DNA of 5,427 nt from Desulfobacteraceae bacterium. GTDB taxonomy: Bacteria > Desulfobacterota > Desulfobacteria > Desulfobacterales > BuS5. The notes below the pieces were generated by a model. That model had not been told where the DNA came from. It saw only the letters and a program-made list of their open reading frames with translations, and searched no databases. A program made the translations under genes and the position numbers. How positions within the stretch are numbered: the stretch's first letter is position 1; every line of letters begins with the position of its first letter. Below are positions 1-5,427 of the stretch, one piece after another. The stretch covers positions 1 to 5,427 of the forward strand of contig DAOWMW010000109.1 in the NCBI GenBank assembly GCA_030642865.1, given 5' to 3'.

Positions 1-17
1 ACAAGATGTTGTCTCAT

Positions 18-38
18 ATTTTCACACTGGGTGAAAAT
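18..38. other. 8-bp stem hairpin upstream of the lipoprotein gene
   Basis: ATTTTCAC (18-25) and GTGAAAAT (31-38) form a perfect 8-bp inverted repeat around a 5-base loop, about 54 bases before the lipoprotein start codon. There is no T-run on either side in either direction, so it does not look like an intrinsic terminator. It could be an operator or a 5' leader hairpin; nothing here decides between them. Confidence 0.4.
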
Positions 39-91
39 GAAATAAAACAGGCAAAAATAACCAAAACTTCATAAAAATAAAGGGGGTTACA

Positions 92-319
92 ATGAAAAAA
101 AAATTGCTTACTATTATGTGTAGTATAAGTCTGTTCTTTATGGCGGCTTGTAGTGCAAAACATTATACCATTCATACAACCGACGGTGAAAAGTACCTAT
201 CCATTGGGGAACCAGAATACAATGAAAAATCAGATTCCGTTATGTTTGAAAATTCTGATGGTCAAAAAATAATGCTCCCCCAAAAAAATATCAACAAGGT
301 AGTGGAACATATTAAATAG
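92..319 (+). CDS. YgdI/YgdR-like small lipoprotein
   Basis: This encodes a 75-residue secreted lipoprotein of unknown function. The N-terminus is a lipoprotein signal peptide: a basic KKK start, a hydrophobic stretch at about residues 5-18, and a lipobox MAAC with the lipidated cysteine at residue 20. Ser follows at +2, which by the Lol sorting rule predicts outer-membrane retention. The mature part, about 55 residues, has the pattern YTIHTTDG...SIGEPEYNEKSDSVMFENSDGQKIMLPQKNINKVVE. This matches the small beta-rich domain of the enterobacterial YgdI/YgdR family (DUF903), in which a 'T.DG' strand is followed by a 'G.P..D...Y.D..G' hairpin. The ATG is preceded by a purine-rich GGGGG at 82-86, five bases upstream, which supports this start. 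The gene converges with lptD and is the only plus-strand gene. The family assignment rests on remembered sequence pattern; the biological role is not known. Confidence 0.85.
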   Translation: MKKKLLTIMCSISLFFMAACSAKHYTIHTTDGEKYLSIGEPEYNEKSDSVMFENSDGQKIMLPQKNINKVVEHIK

Positions 320-650
320 TGCCCGGCAAAAACTCTCTTTTTCGCCATATCTGCGCTTAGGGCTCGCTCAAAAATAACTTAACATTTTAAGCACCGATCC
401 ATCCTGCCTGACTGCGTTACGAAAACGTATAAATATCTTGATATTCCTACGCTTTCGCGCCTTGTCAGGCAGGCGCCTCAACACTTAAAATTGCCAATTT
501 ATTTTTGAGCGAACCCTAAAAACAATTTAAAATCAAATGTTATATTATTCATTCTTTAAGAAATTATATCATTATGACAAATGAGGGTATGTATCGGCCA
601 AGTCAGATTTAAAAGATGCAAACAGACTTCAAGTATATCTGACAGTCACC
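320..650. other. Gene-free convergent intergenic region
   Basis: This 331-base gap lies between the 3' ends of the lipoprotein gene and lptD. Nearly half of it is the A1 foldback element (360-516). The remaining sequence is AT-rich, with no credible reading frame. A weak 7-bp inverted repeat, GTCAGAT (602-608) with ATCTGAC (637-643), lies just past the lptD stop. Its loop is 28 bases and it has no T-tract, so I do not call it a terminator. No other signal is visible. Confidence 0.7.
360..516. repeat. Foldback MITE-like element A1 (157 bp)
   Basis: This non-coding element folds back on itself almost end to end. The terminal inverted repeats are GGGCTCGCTCAAAAATAA (360-377) and TTATTTTTGAGCGAACCC (499-516), which match at 17 of 18 positions. 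Inner arms pair CTGCCTGAC near 404-412 with GTCAGGCAG near 464-472, and CGAAAACGTA (420-429) with TACGCTTTCG (448-457). The apex is AATATC-TT-GATATT (432-445), at the exact centre. The flanks are TTA on the left and TAA on the right, so a target duplication is ambiguous. A second copy of identical length lies at 4070-4226, about 136 of 157 bases identical by hand count. There is no transposase. The element sits between two convergent genes, where a long hairpin could end or stabilise transcripts, but that role is inference. Confidence 0.85.
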
Positions 651-3017
651 CTATTTTCTTTCAAATACATTTTTTACTCTGTCTCTTATGAGGGATTCTT
701 TGCCAAAACCGCCGAGTCCATAGAGTTCCACCATAAAAGCATATTCCATGTCCCCATCCTCATTGGAAAACCCAAAGTTTACAGCCCAGCACTGGGAAGC
801 ATACAAAAAGCCCATACCTGATTCAATCCCTTTATTATTCATTATATCCCTTTCTATTTCAGCATATAAGGATAAATTATTAGATATGTTTAATAAAACA
901 TTTGAATATATCGACTCAATGGTTTCCCCATAGTCTAAAAAATTTCGATTATATCTGTATTCAAGGAAAAATGAATCACCCCTCTTGTCAGACACACTTG
1001 ATTTAATCCCAGTTGTTTCAAAGGCACTGTCATAAGTGGACCAGTTGGCATCAGCCTCTATATGGAGATTTTTAAAAGGATTAATCTCAATACGAGCAAA
1101 TATGGGGGAAAAAGGCCGCTGATTACGGCCGTTTAGCCATTTGGAAGAATCATCCTCCCTTTGCTCATCTATGTTGTAACTTTGTTCTAGCTCCAAACGG
1201 CAAATTTGATGATAATCGTATTCCAAAGGGGCATTGTTTAAGCTGGAATTTTCGAGTTTTTTATTTTTTAATTTTGATATAAAAGTATTTGTAATGGAGT
1301 ATGTAATAAGATTTTTATTTTCCATGCAGGAAACAAAAGAAGGATTTTCTCTCTGGGAGGCTGGAGGAATATATTCGTAAGCAACAGATGGCCGTATGAT
1401 ATGTTTAAGAGACTCGATTTTGCTGCCTTTTAAATCAAAAATTTTGTATATTTCCGTGGAAAGATCCAGTCCAATATCATAAAGTGCTCTTGAATCTGTT
1501 CTATCTTTTTTTACATGCTCCTCCCTTTTATCAGCATGCCAAAAGGTTTCGCTGATTCCAATGAAGGGCTCAACAGAAAGAAATTTGCCGAACTTATATG
1601 GCAAATAGAGCTTTGGATGAATTTCACCCCTGTGTCCCCTTGAACCGTCCCTGGTGTATGTGTAGGAATAATCAGATTCAAGATCCCAGAAAAAAGGTGT
1701 TGTAAAAAACTGCTGTTTCATGGAATCGAATAGAATATACGGAAGTTTTTGCTGATTAATATCCGGCAAATCATGACGTCTTGCAATAACATCATCATAC
1801 CAGCGGGTGCCCGCATTCAGGCTGTACTTTTCCCATGTTTTAGTTAAATTCAAACTGTTTACCCGGACAGAATCGTTAAGATCGTCCAGTTCACGATTAA
1901 AATTTTTCAAAAAATATCTATTGGCAGCATTATAGCCGGTGATCCCTTTTTTGAATTCATTAAGGTAATCCTGATCACTAACAATATCCATGTCAAGTTT
2001 TCCGTGAAAATTGAAGGGAAAAGCAAAATTCTGTTTTGTCCTGAACCAGTACCGATCAGAATTCGGCCTCAGAATATTTTGCCCTGGATCATCAAAGCCC
2101 CAATCACTGCTTGAGTCTGTTTTACCATTGTCTACTTTTCTGTCATCCAGAAAATCATACATTACTGTACCCTTTGTGAACTGGTCAAAAACGTACCTGT
2201 ACTCCAGGCCAAGCTTATCACCCCGTTTGCTCATATGATGCTCATAAAAAGTAAAATCGGAATTTTTGCTAAGAGCCCAGAAAAAAGGCTGGGTATATTC
2301 AAGGCCTCTTCTATCAGAAAACCCTGTTCCAGGAGAAAGAAGACCGGTTTGACGCTTTAATTTTACAGGAAAAACAAGAAAAGGTATGTAGAATGAAGGA
2401 ACATTTTTTGTCCAGATGGTTGCGTGGCTGACAAGGCCGTATCCCTCCAGGGTAATCCTTAAGTTTTTGCCGGTTATTTTCCAGGATGGATTTTCTCCAT
2501 CACAGGTTGTTATCCTCCCCTCTGCTATCTGATAGGTATTAATACCTGTTTTTTTTATATAATCACCTTTTATATAAAAATGATTTTCCTCAAGAAAAAT
2601 TTCTCCATTTTCCACAACCCCTGTTTGATCTTCAAAATTTATTTCAACACTGGTTCCAGAAAGACGGTCACCATGGGTGGTTATTACCACGGATCCTGAT
2701 GCATAAGCCTTTTTAAAATTATAGCGGACAAGATCTGCTTTAAGGTGCATACCTGCTTTGTCTATCACCACATTCCCTTTTGCAGTATATTCACCGGCTT
2801 TATTATTATATGATATTTCATCCGCAGAGATCTCCCAGGGAAGTTTAGCATTATCACTGAAAAGTTTACCTTTTTCACCAGGGAAAGAATGGGCATATGT
2901 TGAAAAAAAAATAATCAAGAAAAAAAAAATACAGGCATTTGGTTTTAAAATATTGTATTTAGAAAAAAGAAACATTTTTTTAAAATATATAATCATGGAG
3001 TTTGCCCATGCCCACAC
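651..3017 (-). CDS. lptD: LPS-assembly outer-membrane protein LptD
   Basis: LptD is the beta-barrel that, with lipoprotein LptE, inserts lipopolysaccharide into the outer leaflet of the outer membrane. The open frame is 788 codons, close to the 784 of E. coli LptD. A signal peptide has its hydrophobic core at about residues 29-41 and a likely cut near AHS-F at 44/45. An LptA/OstA-like periplasmic domain follows (about 60-200, beginning WEISADEISYNNKAGEYTAKG). The LptD signature is next: VPSFYIPFLVFPVKLKRQTG at 206-225, then LSPGTGFSDRRG and YTQPFFWAL. The barrel continues to the C-terminus. Cys172 and Cys743 match the E. coli C173-C725 disulfide. The start is uncertain: the longest frame begins with GTG at 3017, with in-frame ATGs at 2996 (residue 8) and 2975 (residue 15). 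None has a clear Shine-Dalgarno. The ATG at 2975 leaves a more compact 30-residue signal peptide. The stop is TAG at 651-653. Confidence 0.95.
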   Translation of the reverse strand: MWAWANSMIIYFKKMFLFSKYNILKPNACIFFFLIIFFSTYAHSFPGEKGKLFSDNAKLPWEISADEISYNNKAGEYTAKGNVVIDKAGMHLKADLVRYNFKKAYASGSVVITTHGDRLSGTSVEINFEDQTGVVENGEIFLEENHFYIKGDYIKKTGINTYQIAEGRITTCDGENPSWKITGKNLRITLEGYGLVSHATIWTKNVPSFYIPFLVFPVKLKRQTGLLSPGTGFSDRRGLEYTQPFFWALSKNSDFTFYEHHMSKRGDKLGLEYRYVFDQFTKGTVMYDFLDDRKVDNGKTDSSSDWGFDDPGQNILRPNSDRYWFRTKQNFAFPFNFHGKLDMDIVSDQDYLNEFKKGITGYNAANRYFLKNFNRELDDLNDSVRVNSLNLTKTWEKYSLNAGTRWYDDVIARRHDLPDINQQKLPYILFDSMKQQFFTTPFFWDLESDYSYTYTRDGSRGHRGEIHPKLYLPYKFGKFLSVEPFIGISETFWHADKREEHVKKDRTDSRALYDIGLDLSTEIYKIFDLKGSKIESLKHIIRPSVAYEYIPPASQRENPSFVSCMENKNLITYSITNTFISKLKNKKLENSSLNNAPLEYDYHQICRLELEQSYNIDEQREDDSSKWLNGRNQRPFSPIFARIEINPFKNLHIEADANWSTYDSAFETTGIKSSVSDKRGDSFFLEYRYNRNFLDYGETIESIYSNVLLNISNNLSLYAEIERDIMNNKGIESGMGFLYASQCWAVNFGFSNEDGDMEYAFMVELYGLGGFGKESLIRDRVKNVFERK

Positions 3018-3100
3018 AAAAAAATGGAAAAATCAGCAGAAAAACATGGAAATAACATAAAGTTAAATGCTGCAATTAAAGATGAAATTACAAAATTAAT

Positions 3101-3220
3101 CAGTGGTGTCCGGTTAGGGAATTGCAAAAAACACAATAGCCAAAACACGGGAAGTTTAATTATTTTTTCCGCTATTTTTGGATAAATTTATTCAATAGCT
3201 GCAAAACGATTAAACTTCCC
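3101..3220. repeat. Repeat B1, partial copy with nested hairpin
   Basis: This non-coding stretch resembles the sequence at 5263-5384 along its whole length. Both begin with a YAGTRGTGTYCGGTTAGG-type end (3101-3118 here). Both then carry a nested hairpin whose outer stem is GGGAAGTTTAAT (3149-3160) and ATTAAACTTCCC (3209-3220), a perfect 12-bp match. Inside lie GCTATT (3171-3176) and AATAGC (3194-3199), around a palindromic ATAAATTTAT. After 3220 the sequence diverges from the other copy. I find no counterpart of the right terminal repeat, so B1 is probably truncated or has a decayed right end. It lies about 84 bases upstream of the longest lptD frame. Confidence 0.7.
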
Positions 3221-3313
3221 TGATCTGAACTAAAAAATCCTTGTTTTCGCTGGGTGCTAAGGGAAGAAAAAAATAATTTTTTTGAGCTGTTTTAAAGTGG
3301 CAGGCTCTTTTAA

Positions 3314-3988
3314 TTAACCAACTCCGCAAAATGGATTAAATCGTTTTTCCTGTCCTATGGTGGTGTTCCCCATATGTCCAGGATAAACTTTTACGTCGGC
3401 ATCGAGTATAAACAGCTTATTTCTGATACTCGATATAAGAGTTTCATGGTCTGATCCAGGAAAATCGGTACGTCCAATGGACCCTTGAAAAAGCGTATCT
3501 CCCACGAAAACAGAATCACCTCCATCATACATGCAAATCCCCCCTGGAGAATGACCCGGGGTATGAATGATTTGCAATGTGATATTTCCAAATGAAACCT
3601 TATCACCTTCTTCTATTGTTTTATCAGGAGGAAAAGAATTTTCTCCATTAAGACCCCAGGCAGAAGCATTTTCGGCAGTCATCCCAAGCATTTCGGCGTC
3701 AAGGGGATGAATCATTAATTCTGCGCCTGTGGCATCCTTTAATTTTTTATTCCCTCCAACATGATCAAAATGTCCATGGGTATTTAGTATATATTTCACT
3801 GTAAGGTTCGACTCTGCAAGCATGAGCAGAATTCTGTCTGTTTCATCACCTGGATCTATAACAACCGCCTCTTTAGTATCTTCACAGCCCAATATATAGC
3901 AGTTGGCCATAACCGGCCCCACGGCAAGTCCTTTTATAATCAAAATATCCTCCATTCTGGGTAAGAATCGTGAATTTATTTCATCCAC
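3314..3988 (-). CDS. Metallo-beta-lactamase-fold hydrolase (GloC/YcbL-like glyoxalase II family)
   Basis: This predicted cytoplasmic zinc hydrolase has 224 residues, typical of the short GloC/YcbL branch (E. coli YcbL is about 215), which can hydrolyse S-lactoylglutathione-type thioesters. All the metal ligands are visible: the THGHFDH motif (His71, His73, Asp75, His76), His146 in HTPGHSPGG, Asp164 in FVGDTLFQGSIGRTDFPGSD, and His205 in YPGHMG. The C-terminal ERxxNPF tail is also family-typical. It lacks the separate C-terminal glutathione-binding domain of classical GloB, so the substrate is uncertain. The frame opens with GTG at 3988, with AGGA only two bases before it. An ATG at 3955 (residue 12) gives MEDILIIKGLAVGPVMANC, which resembles how homologues usually begin and may be the true start. 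It lies between elements A2 and B1, so it may be transcribed separately from nusB. Confidence 0.9.
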   Translation of the reverse strand: MDEINSRFLPRMEDILIIKGLAVGPVMANCYILGCEDTKEAVVIDPGDETDRILLMLAESNLTVKYILNTHGHFDHVGGNKKLKDATGAELMIHPLDAEMLGMTAENASAWGLNGENSFPPDKTIEEGDKVSFGNITLQIIHTPGHSPGGICMYDGGDSVFVGDTLFQGSIGRTDFPGSDHETLISSIRNKLFILDADVKVYPGHMGNTTIGQEKRFNPFCGVG

Positions 3989-4003
3989 AATCCTAATTAT
4001 TTA

Positions 4004-4019
4004 AAAATCCATGGATTTT
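4004..4019. promoter_or_regulatory. Perfect 16-bp palindrome upstream of the hydrolase gene
   Basis: AAAATCCATGGATTTT is a perfect palindrome, 15 bases upstream of the GTG at 3988 and 48 bases upstream of the alternative ATG at 3955. Read on the minus strand, a TTGATT box lies just upstream and an AT-rich TTTAAATAAT just downstream, so the palindrome would fall in a promoter spacer. The spacing of those boxes is longer than ideal. A role as a dimeric repressor's operator is inference; only the symmetry is seen. Confidence 0.3.
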
Positions 4020-4069
4020 CAATAATCAACATGCCCCACAGGCAGAGCAAAAAAAATAATAAGAAGTTA

Positions 4070-4226
4070 GGGCTCGCGCAAAAATAACTTAACATTTTAA
4101 GCGCCGATGCATCCCGCCTGACTGTGTTACAAAAGTGCAGGAATATCCTGATATTACTGCACTTTTGTGCCTTGCCATGCGGGCGCCTCAACACTTAAAA
4201 TTGCCAATTTATTTTTGTGCGAACCC
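4070..4226. repeat. Foldback MITE-like element A2 (157 bp)
   Basis: This is the second copy of the A element, the same length as A1 and in the same orientation. The terminal arms are GGGCTCGCGCAAAAATAA (4070-4087) and TTATTTTTGTGCGAACCC (4209-4226). The inner arm AAAAGTGCAG (4131-4140) pairs perfectly with CTGCACTTTT (4157-4166), and the apex is AATATC-CT-GATATT (4142-4155). Many of the roughly 21 differences from A1 lie in the inner arms and keep the pairing. TTA flanks it on both sides (4067-4069 and 4227-4229), consistent with a 3-bp target duplication. The right-hand TTA is the complement of the nusB stop codon, so nusB transcripts would run straight into this hairpin. Confidence 0.87.
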
Positions 4227-4649
4227 TTAGGCCTCTTTTTTCTCAAACTTTATCCGTATACTGTCCAAAACAGCATTAATAAATGAACCGGAATCTTTAT
4301 CCCCAAATTTTTTCCCTATATCTATTGCTTCGTTTATGGATACTTTTGCGGGAATGTCATCACAAAAAAGAAGCTCATAAACTGCAATGCGTATTATATT
4401 TCTATCTACACAGGACATTCGGCTTATTTTCCAGTTACTGGAAAATTGTTCTATGATTGAATCAATTTCCTCTTTATGCAGGTCGACCCCCTTTACAATA
4501 TTCATAAAAAAAAACGGGACTTTTTTTGAAGATAGAAAATATTTTTCAAAAAAAGATATCATCTCCTCCGGTTTTTTTTGCCTCATATCCATATAAAAAA
4601 GAGCCTGCATTGCAAGTTCCCGTGATCTGCGTCGTTTTTCAATGGCCAT
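4227..4649 (-). CDS. nusB: Transcription antitermination protein NusB
   Basis: NusB binds the boxA RNA element together with NusE (ribosomal protein S10) and helps RNA polymerase read through rRNA operons without premature termination. At 140 residues it is of normal length for this all-helical protein. Recognisable segments are the basic N-terminus with RRRSRELAMQALFYMD (6-21), which follows the family's 'R..ARE.A.Q.LY' pattern and is the RNA-contact helix. The conserved C-terminal block is NWKISRMSCVDRNIIRIAVYELLF (72-95), followed by DIPAKVSINEAIDIGKKFG (98-116) and SGSFINAVLD (120-129). The ATG at 4649 has only a weak, distant AGG upstream. It lies 126 bases downstream of ribH on the same strand, a frequent rib-nusB arrangement. 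Its TAA stop directly abuts element A2. Confidence 0.97.
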   Translation of the reverse strand: MAIEKRRRSRELAMQALFYMDMRQKKPEEMISFFEKYFLSSKKVPFFFMNIVKGVDLHKEEIDSIIEQFSSNWKISRMSCVDRNIIRIAVYELLFCDDIPAKVSINEAIDIGKKFGDKDSGSFINAVLDSIRIKFEKKEA

Positions 4650-4775
4650 ACAAAGTATCTACCTGCAAAAAGATTAAAAGCTTGAATCCCCAGACTGAAA
4701 ACCCATGGGGCTGTTAATTAACAATACGCCAGGTTTGTTGATTAACTGGTGTTTAAGACCATTTATGGACAGGCA
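4650..4775 (-). other. ribH-nusB spacer with two potential hairpins
   Basis: This 126-base spacer is long for two genes often found close together. It contains a 12-bp arm pair, GTTAATTAACAA (4713-4724) with TTGTTGATTAAC (4735-4746), 11 of 12 matching, around a 10-base loop. Beside it, towards nusB, is a 5-bp arm pair CCCCA (4688-4692) and TGGGG (4706-4710). Neither is followed by a T-run in the minus direction, so neither is a convincing intrinsic terminator. They may tune nusB mRNA processing or translation, but that is speculation. Confidence 0.4.
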
Positions 4776-5243
4776 CTAAACAACAACTTTTAAGAGATCT
4801 GCCATTTCAATTGCTGCCACTGCCGCTTCCCATCCCTTATTCCCTGCTTTTGTTCCGGCACGTTCAATGGCCTGCTCAATGGTATCGGTTGTTAAAATTC
4901 CCAGAATTACGGGTATACCGTTTTCCATTCCAACAGAAGCTATACCCTTTGTGGCCTCTGCACATACAAAATCAAAATGAGGTGTGGAACCTCTTATCAC
5001 TGCCCCAAGGCAAATAATAGCATCATATTTTTTCAACTCTGCCATTTTTTTTGCAAGGAGGGGTATCTCAAAAGCACCTGGAACCCTGACCACACCTATA
5101 TCACTATCATTTGCTCCTGAACGGATGAGCGCATCAAGGGCGCCCTCAAGGAGTCTTTCCGAAATAAAAGCATTAAAACGGCTGACAATAATGGCAAATT
5201 TTTTCCCATCAGCCCGAAGTTTTCCTTCAAAAAATTTTGGCAT
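4776..5243 (-). CDS. ribH: 6,7-dimethyl-8-ribityllumazine synthase (RibH)
   Basis: RibH condenses 5-amino-6-ribitylaminouracil with 3,4-dihydroxy-2-butanone 4-phosphate to give the lumazine that riboflavin synthase converts to riboflavin. It is cytoplasmic and in many bacteria assembles into a 60-subunit shell. At 155 residues it is the usual length. Visible motifs are SRFN (21-24) with the substrate-stacking Phe23, VPGAFEIP (54-61), [14 protein letters not shown] (80-93) with the catalytic-type His89, [14 protein letters not shown] (117-130), and the phosphate-binding region [10 protein letters not shown] (128-137). All key residues appear present, so it should be active. The ATG at 5243 has a good Shine-Dalgarno AAGGAG seven bases upstream. 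nusB follows. Upstream genes, probably further rib genes, lie past the window edge, with element B2 in between. Confidence 0.97.
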   Translation of the reverse strand: MPKFFEGKLRADGKKFAIIVSRFNAFISERLLEGALDALIRSGANDSDIGVVRVPGAFEIPLLAKKMAELKKYDAIICLGAVIRGSTPHFDFVCAEATKGIASVGMENGIPVILGILTTDTIEQAIERAGTKAGNKGWEAAVAAIEMADLLKVVV

Positions 5244-5250
5244 GTATTTT

Positions 5251-5256
5251 CTCCTT
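5251..5256 (-). promoter_or_regulatory. ribH Shine-Dalgarno, partly within the B2 target duplication
   Basis: On the minus strand AAGGAG lies seven bases before the ribH ATG, good spacing that fixes the start. The AAG part belongs to the 9-bp direct repeat (5254-5262) flanking element B2. Insertion therefore occurred immediately next to the ribosome-binding site without destroying it. Confidence 0.75.
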
Positions 5257-5262
5257 TTTTTT

Positions 5263-5413
5263 TAGTAGTGTTCGGTTAGGAAATTGCAAGAAATAAAATA
5301 GACAAAATACGGGAAGTTTAATTGTTTTTCCCGCTATTAAAAAATAAATTTATTCAATACGCTGCAAAAACAAATAAACTTCCCTTTTGCAAGACTCTAC
5401 CAGGACGCTACTA
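5263..5413. mobile_element. MITE-like element B2 with terminal repeats and 9-bp flanking duplication
   Basis: This is a non-coding 151-bp element. Its ends are imperfect inverted repeats: TAGTAGTGTTC on the left (5263-5273) and GGACGCTACTA on the right (5403-5413), matching at 9 of 11 positions. It is flanked by identical nonamers CTTTTTTTT at 5254-5262 and 5414-5422, as expected for a 9-bp target duplication, although the repeat is low in complexity. Internally a hairpin pairs GGGAAGTTTA (5311-5320) with TAAACTTCCC (5375-5384), nested with TTGTTTTT and AAAAACAA. A diverged relative is at 3101-3220. There is no transposase, so it would need one in trans. I cannot name the parental insertion-sequence family. 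It separates ribH from whatever lies upstream. Confidence 0.75.
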
Positions 5414-5427
5414 CTTTTTTTTAATCA

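Noticed and set aside
360..516. CRISPR array or riboswitch interpretation of the palindromic repeats
   Set aside because: The copies are single, kilobases apart, with no spacer-repeat periodicity and no cas genes. They occur downstream of genes as well as upstream, which fits dispersed foldback elements better than a cis-regulatory aptamer.
602..643. Inverted repeat GTCAGAT/ATCTGAC after lptD
   Set aside because: It has seven pairs, a 28-base loop and no T-tract; this is expected by chance in a sequence of this size.
3275..3310. Possible terminator after the hydrolase gene (GAGCTG/CAGGCTC arms next to A and T tracts)
   Set aside because: The stem is short with a bulge, and in the minus direction it is followed by an A-run rather than a U-run. 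It is not convincing as an intrinsic terminator.
3391..3606. Minus-strand 71-codon frame within the hydrolase gene
   Set aside because: It is an alternate frame inside the hydrolase, whose own frame carries all the metal-binding motifs.
3997..4194. Minus-strand 65-codon reading frame in the hydrolase-nusB gap
   Set aside because: It lies mostly inside the A2 foldback element and resembles no protein I recognise; an open frame there is incidental to the repeat.
4984..5265. Plus-strand 93-codon frame opposite ribH
   Set aside because: It is antisense to ribH, whose motifs are clear, and the translated product has no recognisable features. The plus-strand frames opposite lptD and nusB are rejected for the same reason.

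Overview
The window looks like chromosomal housekeeping DNA from a Gram-negative bacterium with an LPS-bearing outer membrane. It encodes an LptD outer-membrane translocon and a small outer-membrane-type lipoprotein. The base composition is moderately AT-rich, and the rib-nus gene order together with the protein flavour suggests a deltaproteobacterial, Desulfobacterota-like host. That placement is inference from overall impression, not from a marker gene.

Layout from left to right: a YgdI/YgdR-like lipoprotein gene on the + strand (92-319); a gene-free convergent gap holding a 157-bp foldback element (A1); lptD on the minus strand (651 to about 3017); a spacer holding part of a second repeat family (B1); a minus-strand GloC/YcbL-like metallo-beta-lactamase-fold hydrolase (3314-3988); a second copy of the foldback element (A2), which ends exactly at the nusB stop codon; nusB (4227-4649) and ribH (4776-5243), both minus strand; and a complete-looking B element (B2) inserted just upstream of the ribH Shine-Dalgarno sequence. 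In transcription order the minus-strand series is ribH, nusB, hydrolase, lptD. ribH and nusB probably belong to a riboflavin/nus operon that begins beyond the right edge. The hydrolase and lptD are separated from them and from each other by repeat elements, so they may have their own promoters.

The genes are ordinary: riboflavin synthesis, rRNA antitermination, thioester/glyoxalase-type hydrolysis and LPS export. I see no new defence, secondary-metabolite or RNA-guided system. The most interesting content is intergenic. Two families of non-coding, hairpin-forming, MITE-like repeats are each present twice in 5.4 kb. Family A shows covariation that preserves its stems. Copy B2 has imperfect terminal inverted repeats and a flanking 9-bp direct repeat from which the pre-insertion sequence can be reconstructed.
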